From a virus, in the IMG/VR virus record IMGVR_UViG_3300025168_000196, positions 1-40,932 of that record: a stretch of DNA of 40,932 nucleotides. The stretch is one strand, 5' to 3'. Under the pieces are notes generated by a model. It saw nothing but the letters and a program-made list of their open reading frames with translations, was not told the DNA's origin and did not search any database. The translations under genes and the position numbers were made by a program. Each line of letters begins with the position of its first letter. Within the stretch, counting starts at the first letter, position 1. Shown here piece by piece: positions 34,403 to 40,932 of this stretch.

Positions 34403-35977
34403 ATGGCACAAGACATAAAAAAGATCATAGCACAGGAGTACATCAAGTGCGCCAAAGATCCGGCATACTTTATGAAGAAGTATTGCTTTATTCAACATCC
34501 TACTAGAGGTAGAATACTATTTGCCCTTTACCCGTTTCAAGAAAAAATACTACATTTATTTAGAGATAATCAGTATATAATTACACTTAAGTCCAGACAG
34601 CTAGGTATATCAACTCTATCAGCTGCTTATAGTTTATGGTTAATGCTTTTTCATAAAGATAAAAACGTCCTAGCACTAGCAACTACACAAGCAACAGCTA
34701 GAAATCTTGTAACTAAAACTATTTTTATGTACGATCAGCTACCTAAATGGTTAAGGTTAAGAGCTGTAGAAAAGAATAAGTTATCTTTAAGATTAAAAAA
34801 TGGGTCTAAAATCACTGCCAAATCTTCTAACGCTGATGCAGCAAGATCAGAGGCAGTATCATTACTATTAATTGATGAAGCAGCATTTATAGACAATATA
34901 GATGAAACATATACTGCAGCACAACAAACGTTAGCTACCGGTGGACAATGTATGGCACTGTCTACTCCTAACGGAATAGGTAACTGGTTTCATTTAACAT
35001 GGGAAAAGGCTGAAACAGGTGAAAACTCCTTTTTACCTATAAGATTACCATGGACGGTGCATCCAGAAAGAAATGAAACTTGGCGTCAACAGCAAGACAG
35101 AGACTTAGGCCCTAGAATGGCCGGTCAAGAATGTGACTGCGATTTCTTATCCTCCGGTGACACAGTATTTGAACCTGAAGATATAAGTTTTTACGAAGAA
35201 ACGTACCAAAAAGACCCTATGGAGAAAAGAGGAGTTGATGGTAATTTATGGATTTGGGAAGGAGTAGACTACAGCAAATCGTATATGGTTGTAGCGGATG
35301 TTGCTAGAGGAGATGCTACGGATTATTCTGCATTTCATATATTTGATATAGAAAACTGTGTACAAGTAGGTGAGTATAAAGGAAAGATATCTCCTAAAGA
35401 TTTCGGAAATGTACTTGTAGGAATAGCAGCTGAGTATAACGATGCACTATTAGTTGTTGAAAATGCTAATATAGGATGGGCTACAATAGAACAGGTAATG
35501 GAAAGGGAATATAGAAATTTATACTATAGCCCTACTAATAATAGAGACACAGTAGAATCCTATATGAACAAATTTGAACGTGATAAATTGGTACCCGGCT
35601 TTACTATGTCGGCTAAGTCACGTCCATTAGTAATCGCTAAAGCGATCGAGTATATTAGAGAACATTCTGTGCATGTACAATCAAAAAGGCTAATGGCTGA
35701 GATGAGAGTATTTATATGGAAAAACGGTAAAGCACAAGCTCAAGATAGATATAATGATGATTTGATTATTTCTTTTGCAACTGCTTTATATGTAAGAGAT
35801 ACTGCATTAAGACTAAGACAACAAGGTATGGACCTAGCTAGAGCTTCATTATCTTCGTTTACCAACCTTAATGCCAAGAACCAAGCTGTCATTAAAACAG
35901 TTGGTAATCAAGTAAAAAATCCTTATATTGTTAATACACCAGGAGGCGAAGAAGATATCTCTTGGTTATTAAAATAG
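34403..35977 (+). CDS. terL: Terminase large subunit (DNA packaging ATPase/nuclease)
   Basis: A 524-residue TerL of the T4 gp17 type. The ATPase has a deviant Walker A, 'TLKSRQLGISTLSA' (64-71), Walker B 'SLLLIDEAAF' (154-159) and coupling motif 'ALSTPNGIGN'. The RNase H-like nuclease has 'VVADVARGDATDYSAF' (Asp299), 'LLVVENANIG' (Glu353) and 'DRYNDDLIISFA' (Asp452/Asp453). It cuts concatemeric DNA and pumps it into the prohead through the portal encoded next. It starts 14 bases after the leader-bearing putative nuclease gene. No small terminase is seen in this window. Confidence 0.95.
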   Translation: MAQDIKKIIAQEYIKCAKDPAYFMKKYCFIQHPTRGRILFALYPFQEKILHLFRDNQYIITLKSRQLGISTLSAAYSLWLMLFHKDKNVLALATTQATARNLVTKTIFMYDQLPKWLRLRAVEKNKLSLRLKNGSKITAKSSNADAARSEAVSLLLIDEAAFIDNIDETYTAAQQTLATGGQCMALSTPNGIGNWFHLTWEKAETGENSFLPIRLPWTVHPERNETWRQQQDRDLGPRMAGQECDCDFLSSGDTVFEPEDISFYEETYQKDPMEKRGVDGNLWIWEGVDYSKSYMVVADVARGDATDYSAFHIFDIENCVQVGEYKGKISPKDFGNVLVGIAAEYNDALLVVENANIGWATIEQVMEREYRNLYYSPTNNRDTVESYMNKFERDKLVPGFTMSAKSRPLVIAKAIEYIREHSVHVQSKRLMAEMRVFIWKNGKAQAQDRYNDDLIISFATALYVRDTALRLRQQGMDLARASLSSFTNLNAKNQAVIKTVGNQVKNPYIVNTPGGEEDISWLLK

Positions 35978-35979
35978 AC

Positions 35980-35987
35980 TATTTATA
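35980..35987 (+). promoter_or_regulatory. TATTTATA intergenic element (site 5 of 6)
   Basis: Located 3 bases after the terminase stop, followed by ATTAAAAC, and ending 16 bases before the portal ATG at 36004. Matches the wider pattern CTATTTATA-TTAAA of sites at 20243 and 24185. Candidate late promoter for head genes. Confidence 0.42.
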
Positions 35988-36003
35988 ATTAAAACTTACC
36001 TTA

Positions 36004-37908
36004 ATGGCGGATAAATCCTTATTTGGCAGACTTAAGACACTTTTTTCAAACGATGTAGTAATTAGAAACGTCGGAGGAAAAGAACTTAAAATTGCTGATG
36101 TTAACAAAATACAGAATACCGGTAAATATCAAACGAATTCTTTAGTAGATAGGTTTAGTAGACTCTATATCTACAATAATAAGAATATATATAATCCTAA
36201 TATTAACTATCAGACATTAAGGATACAGTTATATTCGGACTATGAAGTAATGGACACTGATCCAATTATAGCTTCTGCTTTAGATATAATAGCTGACGAA
36301 GCAACGGTTAAAAACGATCAAAACGAAATCCTAGCAATACAATCTTCAGATGAAAATATTCAAAGAGTACTTTACAATTTATTTTACGATGTACTAAATA
36401 TAGAATTTAACTTATGGTCTTGGACTAGGAATATGGTTAAGTATGGAGACTTCTTCTTAAAATTAGAAATCTCTGAAAAGTTTGGAGTATACAATGTGCT
36501 ACCTTACACCGTATACCATATGATAAGAAGAGAAGGAGAAGACCCAGAAAATCCTTCTAAAGTGCTTTTTCAATTAGATCCAGACGGACTAGCCTCATCA
36601 CAGAGTACTAACTATTTACCAAGAAGACGTAAAAAAAATGAAAAGATAATAGATTTCGATAATTACGAAATAGCTCACTTTAGATTAATATCTGATACTT
36701 CCTACCTTCCTTACGGTAGGTCTTACTTAGAACCAGCTAGAAAGATATATAAACAAGTTACTTTAATGGAGGATGCGATGTTAATTCACCGTATAATGAG
36801 AGCACCAGAAAAGAGAATGTTCTATATAAATGTAGGTAACGTTCCACCAAATGAAGTAGAGCAGTTTATGCAAAAGACTATTAACTCTATGAAAAAGACT
36901 CCTTATGTAGGAGAAGATGGTCAATACAACCTTAAGTTTAATATGCAAAATATGATGGAAGATTTCTACCTACCTGTAAGAGGAGGAGATACTTCTACTA
37001 GAATTGAAACTACTAAAGGTTTAGAATACGACGGTACCACCGACGTTAATTACCTACTTAATAAAATGTTTGCTGCTCTTAAGATACCTAAAGCTTATTT
37101 TGGGTATGAAGGAGATTTAAGCGGTAAAGCTACATTAGCAGCAGAAGATATAAGATTTGCTAGAACAGTAGAAAGAGTGCAAAAAATAATGGAATCAGAA
37201 CTAACTAAGATAGCTCTGGTACACTTATACTCTCAAGGATTCTCAGGAGAAAGTTTAACTAATTTTGAAATTAAGCTTACTACTCCGTCTATTATATTTG
37301 AACAAGAAAAAGTAGCATTACTTAAAGAAAAAGTAGATTTAGCTGCTCAAATGAAAGATAGCAAATTATTCTCTTCAGACTATATTTATGAATCTATATT
37401 TAATTTATCTGAAGATCAATATATGGAAATGAGAGAGCTCGTCAGAGAAGATTCTAAAAGAGCATTTAGAATAGCTCAAATAGAAGGTGAAGGCAACGAT
37501 CCTGCTAAGTCAGGAACTACATACGGTACTCCACATGACTTAGCTTCTATGTACGGTAGAAGAGCTACTTCTACACCAAAAGGCGGTGGACCTGATGATG
37601 TACCAACCGGTTATTCAGAAACACCTAGTGAACCAGAATGGGGAGAACCAGGACCTGAAGGTGGTAGACCTACAGAAAAAGCTTCTGTTTACGGTACTAA
37701 TGATGCTTTAGGAGGACGTGATCCTTTAGGTGTACACGGCATGAAAGGAGGCTACCCGTCAGATAATGACAATGTAGCTGAAAACTTATCTACACAGGCT
37801 GTTTATCATAGAAATAAACAAGATCTTAAAAATATAGTTTTTAAAAAACAAGCAACTAAGGAATCTAAGTTGCTAAGTGAAGACAATATTAAAGATTTAG
37901 AGAATTAA
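36004..37908 (+). CDS. Portal protein (T4 gp20-type)
   Basis: A 634-residue protein directly after terminase. Portal-like features include 'YSDYEVMDTDPIIASALDII' near residue 80, 'NLWSWTRNMVKYGDFFLKLE', 'PYGRSYLEPARKIYKQVTLM', 'RAPEKRMFYINVGN' and 'KMFAALKIPKAYFGYEGDLS'. These fit the gp20-like portal family, in which twelve subunits form the DNA channel at the special vertex and nucleate head assembly. The last ~130 residues are Gly/Pro-rich and flexible ('RRATSTPKGGGPDDVPTGYS'), which may hang inside the head or be trimmed by the prohead protease. Gene order matches T4 gene 20. Confidence 0.9.
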   Translation: MADKSLFGRLKTLFSNDVVIRNVGGKELKIADVNKIQNTGKYQTNSLVDRFSRLYIYNNKNIYNPNINYQTLRIQLYSDYEVMDTDPIIASALDIIADEATVKNDQNEILAIQSSDENIQRVLYNLFYDVLNIEFNLWSWTRNMVKYGDFFLKLEISEKFGVYNVLPYTVYHMIRREGEDPENPSKVLFQLDPDGLASSQSTNYLPRRRKKNEKIIDFDNYEIAHFRLISDTSYLPYGRSYLEPARKIYKQVTLMEDAMLIHRIMRAPEKRMFYINVGNVPPNEVEQFMQKTINSMKKTPYVGEDGQYNLKFNMQNMMEDFYLPVRGGDTSTRIETTKGLEYDGTTDVNYLLNKMFAALKIPKAYFGYEGDLSGKATLAAEDIRFARTVERVQKIMESELTKIALVHLYSQGFSGESLTNFEIKLTTPSIIFEQEKVALLKEKVDLAAQMKDSKLFSSDYIYESIFNLSEDQYMEMRELVREDSKRAFRIAQIEGEGNDPAKSGTTYGTPHDLASMYGRRATSTPKGGGPDDVPTGYSETPSEPEWGEPGPEGGRPTEKASVYGTNDALGGRDPLGVHGMKGGYPSDNDNVAENLSTQAVYHRNKQDLKNIVFKKQATKESKLLSEDNIKDLEN

Positions 37909-37912
37909 TACA

Positions 37913-37920
37913 TATTTATA
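37913..37920 (+). promoter_or_regulatory. TATTTATA intergenic element (site 6 of 6)
   Basis: Located 5 bases after the portal stop in a 29-base gap; it extends to TATTTATATATAG and ends 17 bases before the ATG at 37938. Candidate promoter for the scaffold/protease segment. Confidence 0.42.
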
Positions 37921-37937
37921 TATAGTAAACGTATACA

Positions 37938-38792
37938 ATGAGGATAAAACATTCAAAGTATCGCAATACTGGTCTTATATATGAATTGCTGATAAAGCAA
38001 ATCGCTGCTGATGTACTCAAAAATAGAGAATCAGAGGCTATACAGATCTTAAAAAAGTATTACAGCGGTAAAACTACTTTAGCTAAAGAGTATAAGCTAT
38101 ATGAATTTGTAGTTAAAAATAACTCAGTATCTCAAGCAAAAGCAGAAACAATCATTTCTACGATTACTGAGGTATCTAGAAAATTTAATCAAAAATTACT
38201 TAAAGAACAAAAGTATGCTTTGATATCAGAAATAAAAGAAAAGTATAATATCGATGAATTTTTTTCTATCGATGTAAGAGATTATAAAGCATTAGCGTCT
38301 TTATACTGTTTATTAGAAGCACAAAATAATTCTAATATAGTTGACCCTAGCTTTTTAATTAATAATAAAACTACTTTATTAGAACATTTAACATCTAAGA
38401 AACAAAACGCAGATGATGTTAAAGACTCTTTAATAGAGCAATACTCTAAGTACGATAAAGATTTAAAGCTTTTAACCTTTAAAATCTTATTAGAAAAGTT
38501 TAATAGCAAATATAAAGATCTTCTTCCTGAACAGAAGAATATTTTAAAAGAATTTATAACATCTGTTAACTCAAGTAAAAAACTTTTTAACCTAGTTAAT
38601 AAAGAATTTACTAAAATTTCTGAAGCTGTAACAGGCTTAAGTAAAAAAGTGACTGATGATATATTAAAGATTAAATTACATGAAATATCTAAATCTATCA
38701 AACCATTAAAAAGTACTGATAAGGTTGCAGATACTCATTTAGTTAATCTAATGCAATATTACGATCTGGTAAACGAGCTGAAAAGCTTATGA
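37938..38792 (+). CDS. Head-module helical protein of unknown function
   Basis: A 284-residue protein starting 'MRIKHSKYRNTGLIYELLIK'. It is almost entirely helical, Lys/Leu/Ile-rich, with long coiled-coil-prone segments ('VSRKFNQKLLKEQKYALISE', 'KLLTFKILLEKFNSKYKDLL'). There is no known motif and no leader. It lies between the portal and the gp67-like small gene, a spot where T4-type phages carry prohead core or assembly proteins. A role in capsid assembly is inferred from position. It overlaps the next gene by ATGA. Confidence 0.6.
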   Translation: MRIKHSKYRNTGLIYELLIKQIAADVLKNRESEAIQILKKYYSGKTTLAKEYKLYEFVVKNNSVSQAKAETIISTITEVSRKFNQKLLKEQKYALISEIKEKYNIDEFFSIDVRDYKALASLYCLLEAQNNSNIVDPSFLINNKTTLLEHLTSKKQNADDVKDSLIEQYSKYDKDLKLLTFKILLEKFNSKYKDLLPEQKNILKEFITSVNSSKKLFNLVNKEFTKISEAVTGLSKKVTDDILKIKLHEISKSIKPLKSTDKVADTHLVNLMQYYDLVNELKSL

Positions 38793-39022
38793 CTAGGTCG
38801 GAACTAATCCAGTTAGTACGAGAAGTACAACAAGAATTAGACGAAGCTAACGTTACTAACAGTGGCGGAGCATCATTTACACCTGGTGATGGAGCACAGT
38901 ACGCTACACCAGCAGCATACGGAAAGGCTACTCGAGCAATACAAACGCTCAAGAAGCAAGGTTACAAGCAGGTTAGTCGTCCTAAACGACCGTCACATAC
39001 TAAAGGATTTGATTATTTATAA
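38789..39022 (+). CDS. Small prohead core-like protein with leader (77 aa)
   Basis: A 77-residue protein beginning 'MTRSELIQLVREVQQELDEA', an amphipathic helix ending in Leu-Asp-Glu19|Ala20, a strong prohead-protease-type site. The rest contains 'GGASFTPGDGAQYATPAAYG' and a basic end ('KQVSRPKRPSHTKGFDYL'). Its place between portal and scaffold genes corresponds to T4 gene 67, a small core protein cleaved to internal peptides; equivalence is inferred from position and size, not sequence. A TATTTATA at 39014 lies within its last codons and may be coincidental. Confidence 0.65.
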   Translation: MTRSELIQLVREVQQELDEANVTNSGGASFTPGDGAQYATPAAYGKATRAIQTLKKQGYKQVSRPKRPSHTKGFDYL

Positions 39023-39025
39023 AAA

Positions 39026-40762
39026 ATGAGAACATACACAGTAACAGAAAAGTACAGAGCCGTTAACGAAGGAAAAATGGCTAAATCAGAATTTGTAAGA
39101 CAAATGAGACTTGGTTACCCTGAGCATATCACTCAGTGGAACGGATTCAAAGACACAGTACAAATTCTTAAGAATAGAGGACTTCTTTTTGAAGAGATAA
39201 AACCTGTAGTAGTTGAAGAGAAGATTGATTCAATGAAATTGCCGTACAGTTTAGAAGCATTAGACAGAGGTATTAGACATGAGTTTGCAGAAGCTAAGAT
39301 AGAATATCACGCAGGTGCTAACATTAATATGGAACAGTACAACGATGCTTTAAATAAAGCTAAAGCAAATTTAGATAAGGACCCTATGCACTATTTAAAC
39401 ATAGTTGCTGGAAACGATAAGCACGTTGATAAAAACGATCAAATGAGACCAGTATCAGACAAACCGGATGTATTTAACGGCCTTAAAAAAGCTGATTTAA
39501 GAGAAGCTAAAAAAATGCTTAAAGAAGGAAAGATGAGTGATCTAGCAGAAAAACTAGGAGTAGATCTAGGCAGATTGCAAGCTGCATCAGATAGATTAAG
39601 AGAGATGGAAAGAGAAGAAGCTGCTGAAACTGCCGGTAAGGTAGAAGCTATGAAAGCCGTAATAGATGAAGAACCAGATGAAGTAATGAATATCGATAGA
39701 TTAGGAAGAGAAAAAGTAGATCACGATAGTAAATATACTAAAATAAAAGAAGAAGAACAAGGTCATATGGTAGATGAACACGAACATATGTTCTTTAGTT
39801 TACTCTTTAATAAGAAATATGACGATATACTAGATGACTATATGTCTAGTGATCAATTTAAAGGAGACGAAAAAGAATTACAAGATAAAACTGGAGAAGC
39901 TAATGTATTCGATGCTGCATATATGGACGAGTGGGAAGACGCTATCAAGCAATTTGAAGCCAATAACTACGATTATAATGAAGGAATCGAAGATGTAATA
40001 GACCCAGCTAACTACGCCGTAATAGGACATAACTATTTATCAGGATTTGGTAAAGAGCACACTCTAACCCCAGATCAATTAGAAATGTTAGGACGTAAAA
40101 TAGTAGATCAGCTATATAAAGGAGATTTTAAAGCAGCAATGGCTAAACATGGTGAACCGATAAATAAAGAAGTAGTCGAAAAGAAAGGTACAGATCATGA
40201 TAAAGATGGAGATATCGATGGAGATGATTATAAGCATGCTAAAGATAAAGCTATAAAAAAAGCAATGGGGAAAGACGAAAATCAAGACAAGCAGTTAAAA
40301 GAAGCTATTAAGAGAATTGTTAAAAAAAGCTTACTTAAAGATACTTTAAATGAAGCTGCTACTAATCATTTAGCTGCTATGGCAGATACTTATGGAGACT
40401 ATAAAGGTATGACAGTCGTATTAAATGATCTTCAAAATATAGTAACTGATATAGAAAGTTATTATGCTAAACAAAAAGATAGATTAGAAGGAGTATTTAA
40501 AAAAGTAGGAGAAATACAAAATGAAGAAGGATTTAAAGTAGGAGGGTTTTTAGCACCTGCTATAGAAAGCGCTTTTGTAAAAGATTCAAGACACTTAGGA
40601 GGTAATAGATTTATGAAAGGTGTAGAAATACCTAAAGTAAAAGTTGCTAAGTTTAATAACTTAAGACAAGAAGAAGCACCTCTAGAAGCAGAAACAGCTC
40701 CTAAAGAAACTATATTCGGTATAAACGAAAAAGGAGAGTTTAAATTAAGAAAAGACTTATAA
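39026..40762 (+). CDS. Putative prohead scaffold/core protein
   Basis: A 578-residue, highly charged, helix-rich protein just upstream of the prohead protease, where T4 has core and scaffold genes 67/68 and 22. Residues 1-50 include 'VRQMRLGYPEHITQWNGFKD'. The middle is acidic coiled coil ('LGRLQAASDRLREMEREEAA'). An EF-hand-like loop 'DHDKDGDIDGDDY' starts at Asp390 (Asp390/392/394/396/398/401). A protease-type site, Leu441-Asn-Glu443|Ala444, precedes a C-terminal ~135-residue domain ('NHLAAMADTYGDYKGM', 'FKVGGFLAPAIESAF'). In the model, the core is digested before DNA packaging. Scaffold assignment rests on composition and gene order. Confidence 0.68.
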   Translation: MRTYTVTEKYRAVNEGKMAKSEFVRQMRLGYPEHITQWNGFKDTVQILKNRGLLFEEIKPVVVEEKIDSMKLPYSLEALDRGIRHEFAEAKIEYHAGANINMEQYNDALNKAKANLDKDPMHYLNIVAGNDKHVDKNDQMRPVSDKPDVFNGLKKADLREAKKMLKEGKMSDLAEKLGVDLGRLQAASDRLREMEREEAAETAGKVEAMKAVIDEEPDEVMNIDRLGREKVDHDSKYTKIKEEEQGHMVDEHEHMFFSLLFNKKYDDILDDYMSSDQFKGDEKELQDKTGEANVFDAAYMDEWEDAIKQFEANNYDYNEGIEDVIDPANYAVIGHNYLSGFGKEHTLTPDQLEMLGRKIVDQLYKGDFKAAMAKHGEPINKEVVEKKGTDHDKDGDIDGDDYKHAKDKAIKKAMGKDENQDKQLKEAIKRIVKKSLLKDTLNEAATNHLAAMADTYGDYKGMTVVLNDLQNIVTDIESYYAKQKDRLEGVFKKVGEIQNEEGFKVGGFLAPAIESAFVKDSRHLGGNRFMKGVEIPKVKVAKFNNLRQEEAPLEAETAPKETIFGINEKGEFKLRKDL

Positions 40763-40766
40763 AAGA

Positions 40767-40932
40767 ATGGCACAACTATTAGTAGACGTTACCCCATTTA
40801 AATCGGTACTTAGAGAGTCTAAAGAAAGACCAGGAGTATACGAAGTTGAGGGTGTTATGCAAAGAGCAGTTGCGGAAAATCAAAACGGTAGGACTTATTC
40901 AAAAGCTATATTAGAAAGAGAAGCTTCTAAAT
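40767..40932 (+). CDS. Prohead protease (T4 gp21-type), 3'-partial
   Basis: The ATG at 40767, 4 bases after the scaffold stop, opens a frame that runs off the window end after 55 codons. 'MAQLLVDVTPFKSVLRESKE' is followed by 'GVYEVEGVMQRAVAENQNGR' and 'TYSKAILEREASK'. The last stretch resembles T4 gp21 ('EGIFMQAEVVNRNKRLYPKR', then 'ILEKAVK'), as I recall it. The catalytic His and Ser lie beyond the window. Gp21 is a serine protease that cleaves core, capsid and internal proteins after (L/I)-x-E. Its presence supports the leader-processing proposal. The major capsid gene would be expected downstream. Confidence 0.82.
   Translation, partial: MAQLLVDVTPFKSVLRESKERPGVYEVEGVMQRAVAENQNGRTYSKAILEREASK

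Noticed and set aside
38282-38701. Minus-strand 139-residue frame opposite the 284-residue head protein
   Set aside because: A shadow of a Lys/Leu-rich gene; no promoter, start context or motif supports it.
39014-39021. TATTTATA at the end of the 77-residue gene as a seventh promoter element
   Set aside because: It lies within the last codons (Asp-Tyr-Leu-stop) and only 4 bases from the next ATG, so it may be coding coincidence.
1-40932. tRNA genes, CRISPR arrays, insertion sequences, integrase or rho-independent terminators
   Set aside because: I saw no cloverleaf, regular spaced repeats, transposase or recombinase motifs, and no convincing GC-rich hairpin followed by a T run. A tRNAscan or terminator search was not possible.

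Overview
This is an AT-rich stretch of a tailed-phage genome in which every supported gene lies on the + strand, tightly packed with 1-30 base gaps or short stop/start overlaps. I see no tRNA, integrase, transposon or CRISPR array. The right end has the gene order of the T4-type head module: large terminase, portal, two small or medium head-associated proteins, a long charged scaffold-like protein and the start of a gp21-like prohead protease, cut off by the window end. Bacteroidota are the best-guess host. The reasons are a Bacteroidota-style lipoprotein, tail-protein repeats resembling Bacteroidota fibronectin-like repeats, and start codons usually preceded by A-rich sequence rather than a Shine-Dalgarno. 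This is inference.

Layout. Positions 1-14538 hold tail, baseplate and fibre proteins rich in Ser/Gly/Thr, including a 1424-residue protein and a 1222-residue fibre with a C-terminal S74 self-cleaving chaperone. Positions 14542-18485 hold small genes: a GIY-YIG nuclease, a nucleotidyltransferase-like protein, a 21-residue Cys-rich peptide, and several proteins starting with a shared 'MxKLxxIILE' leader. Positions 18539-20241 hold a DNA primase and a PD-(D/E)XK nuclease. Positions 20264-27439 hold a lipoprotein, a P-loop kinase, a nucleotidyltransferase/metallopeptidase fusion, a HAD phosphatase, an SGNH hydrolase-like protein, a ParB-like/zinc-ribbon protein and unknowns. Positions 27464-34388 hold a 1566-residue modular protein and three leader-bearing proteins. 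Positions 34403-40932 hold the packaging and head genes.

Main proposal. About eleven otherwise unrelated proteins begin with a short hydrophobic-amphipathic leader ending in (I/L)-x-E, usually followed by A, G or S, within the first 9-20 residues. This resembles the capsid-targeting sequence of T4 internal proteins, which the gp21 protease cleaves after (L/I)-x-E. A gp21-like protease is encoded at the right end. The same type of site also lies before C-terminal modules in several larger proteins and within the 1566-residue protein. The parsimonious reading is a large set of capsid-packaged, protease-matured cargo proteins (kinase, phosphatase, possible nuclease, DNA-binding modules) that could enter the host with the DNA. 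Other notable items are a metallothionein-like micropeptide at 17961-18026, a 230-base out-of-frame overlap between a lipoprotein and a kinase gene, and a TATTTATA element in six intergenic gaps.
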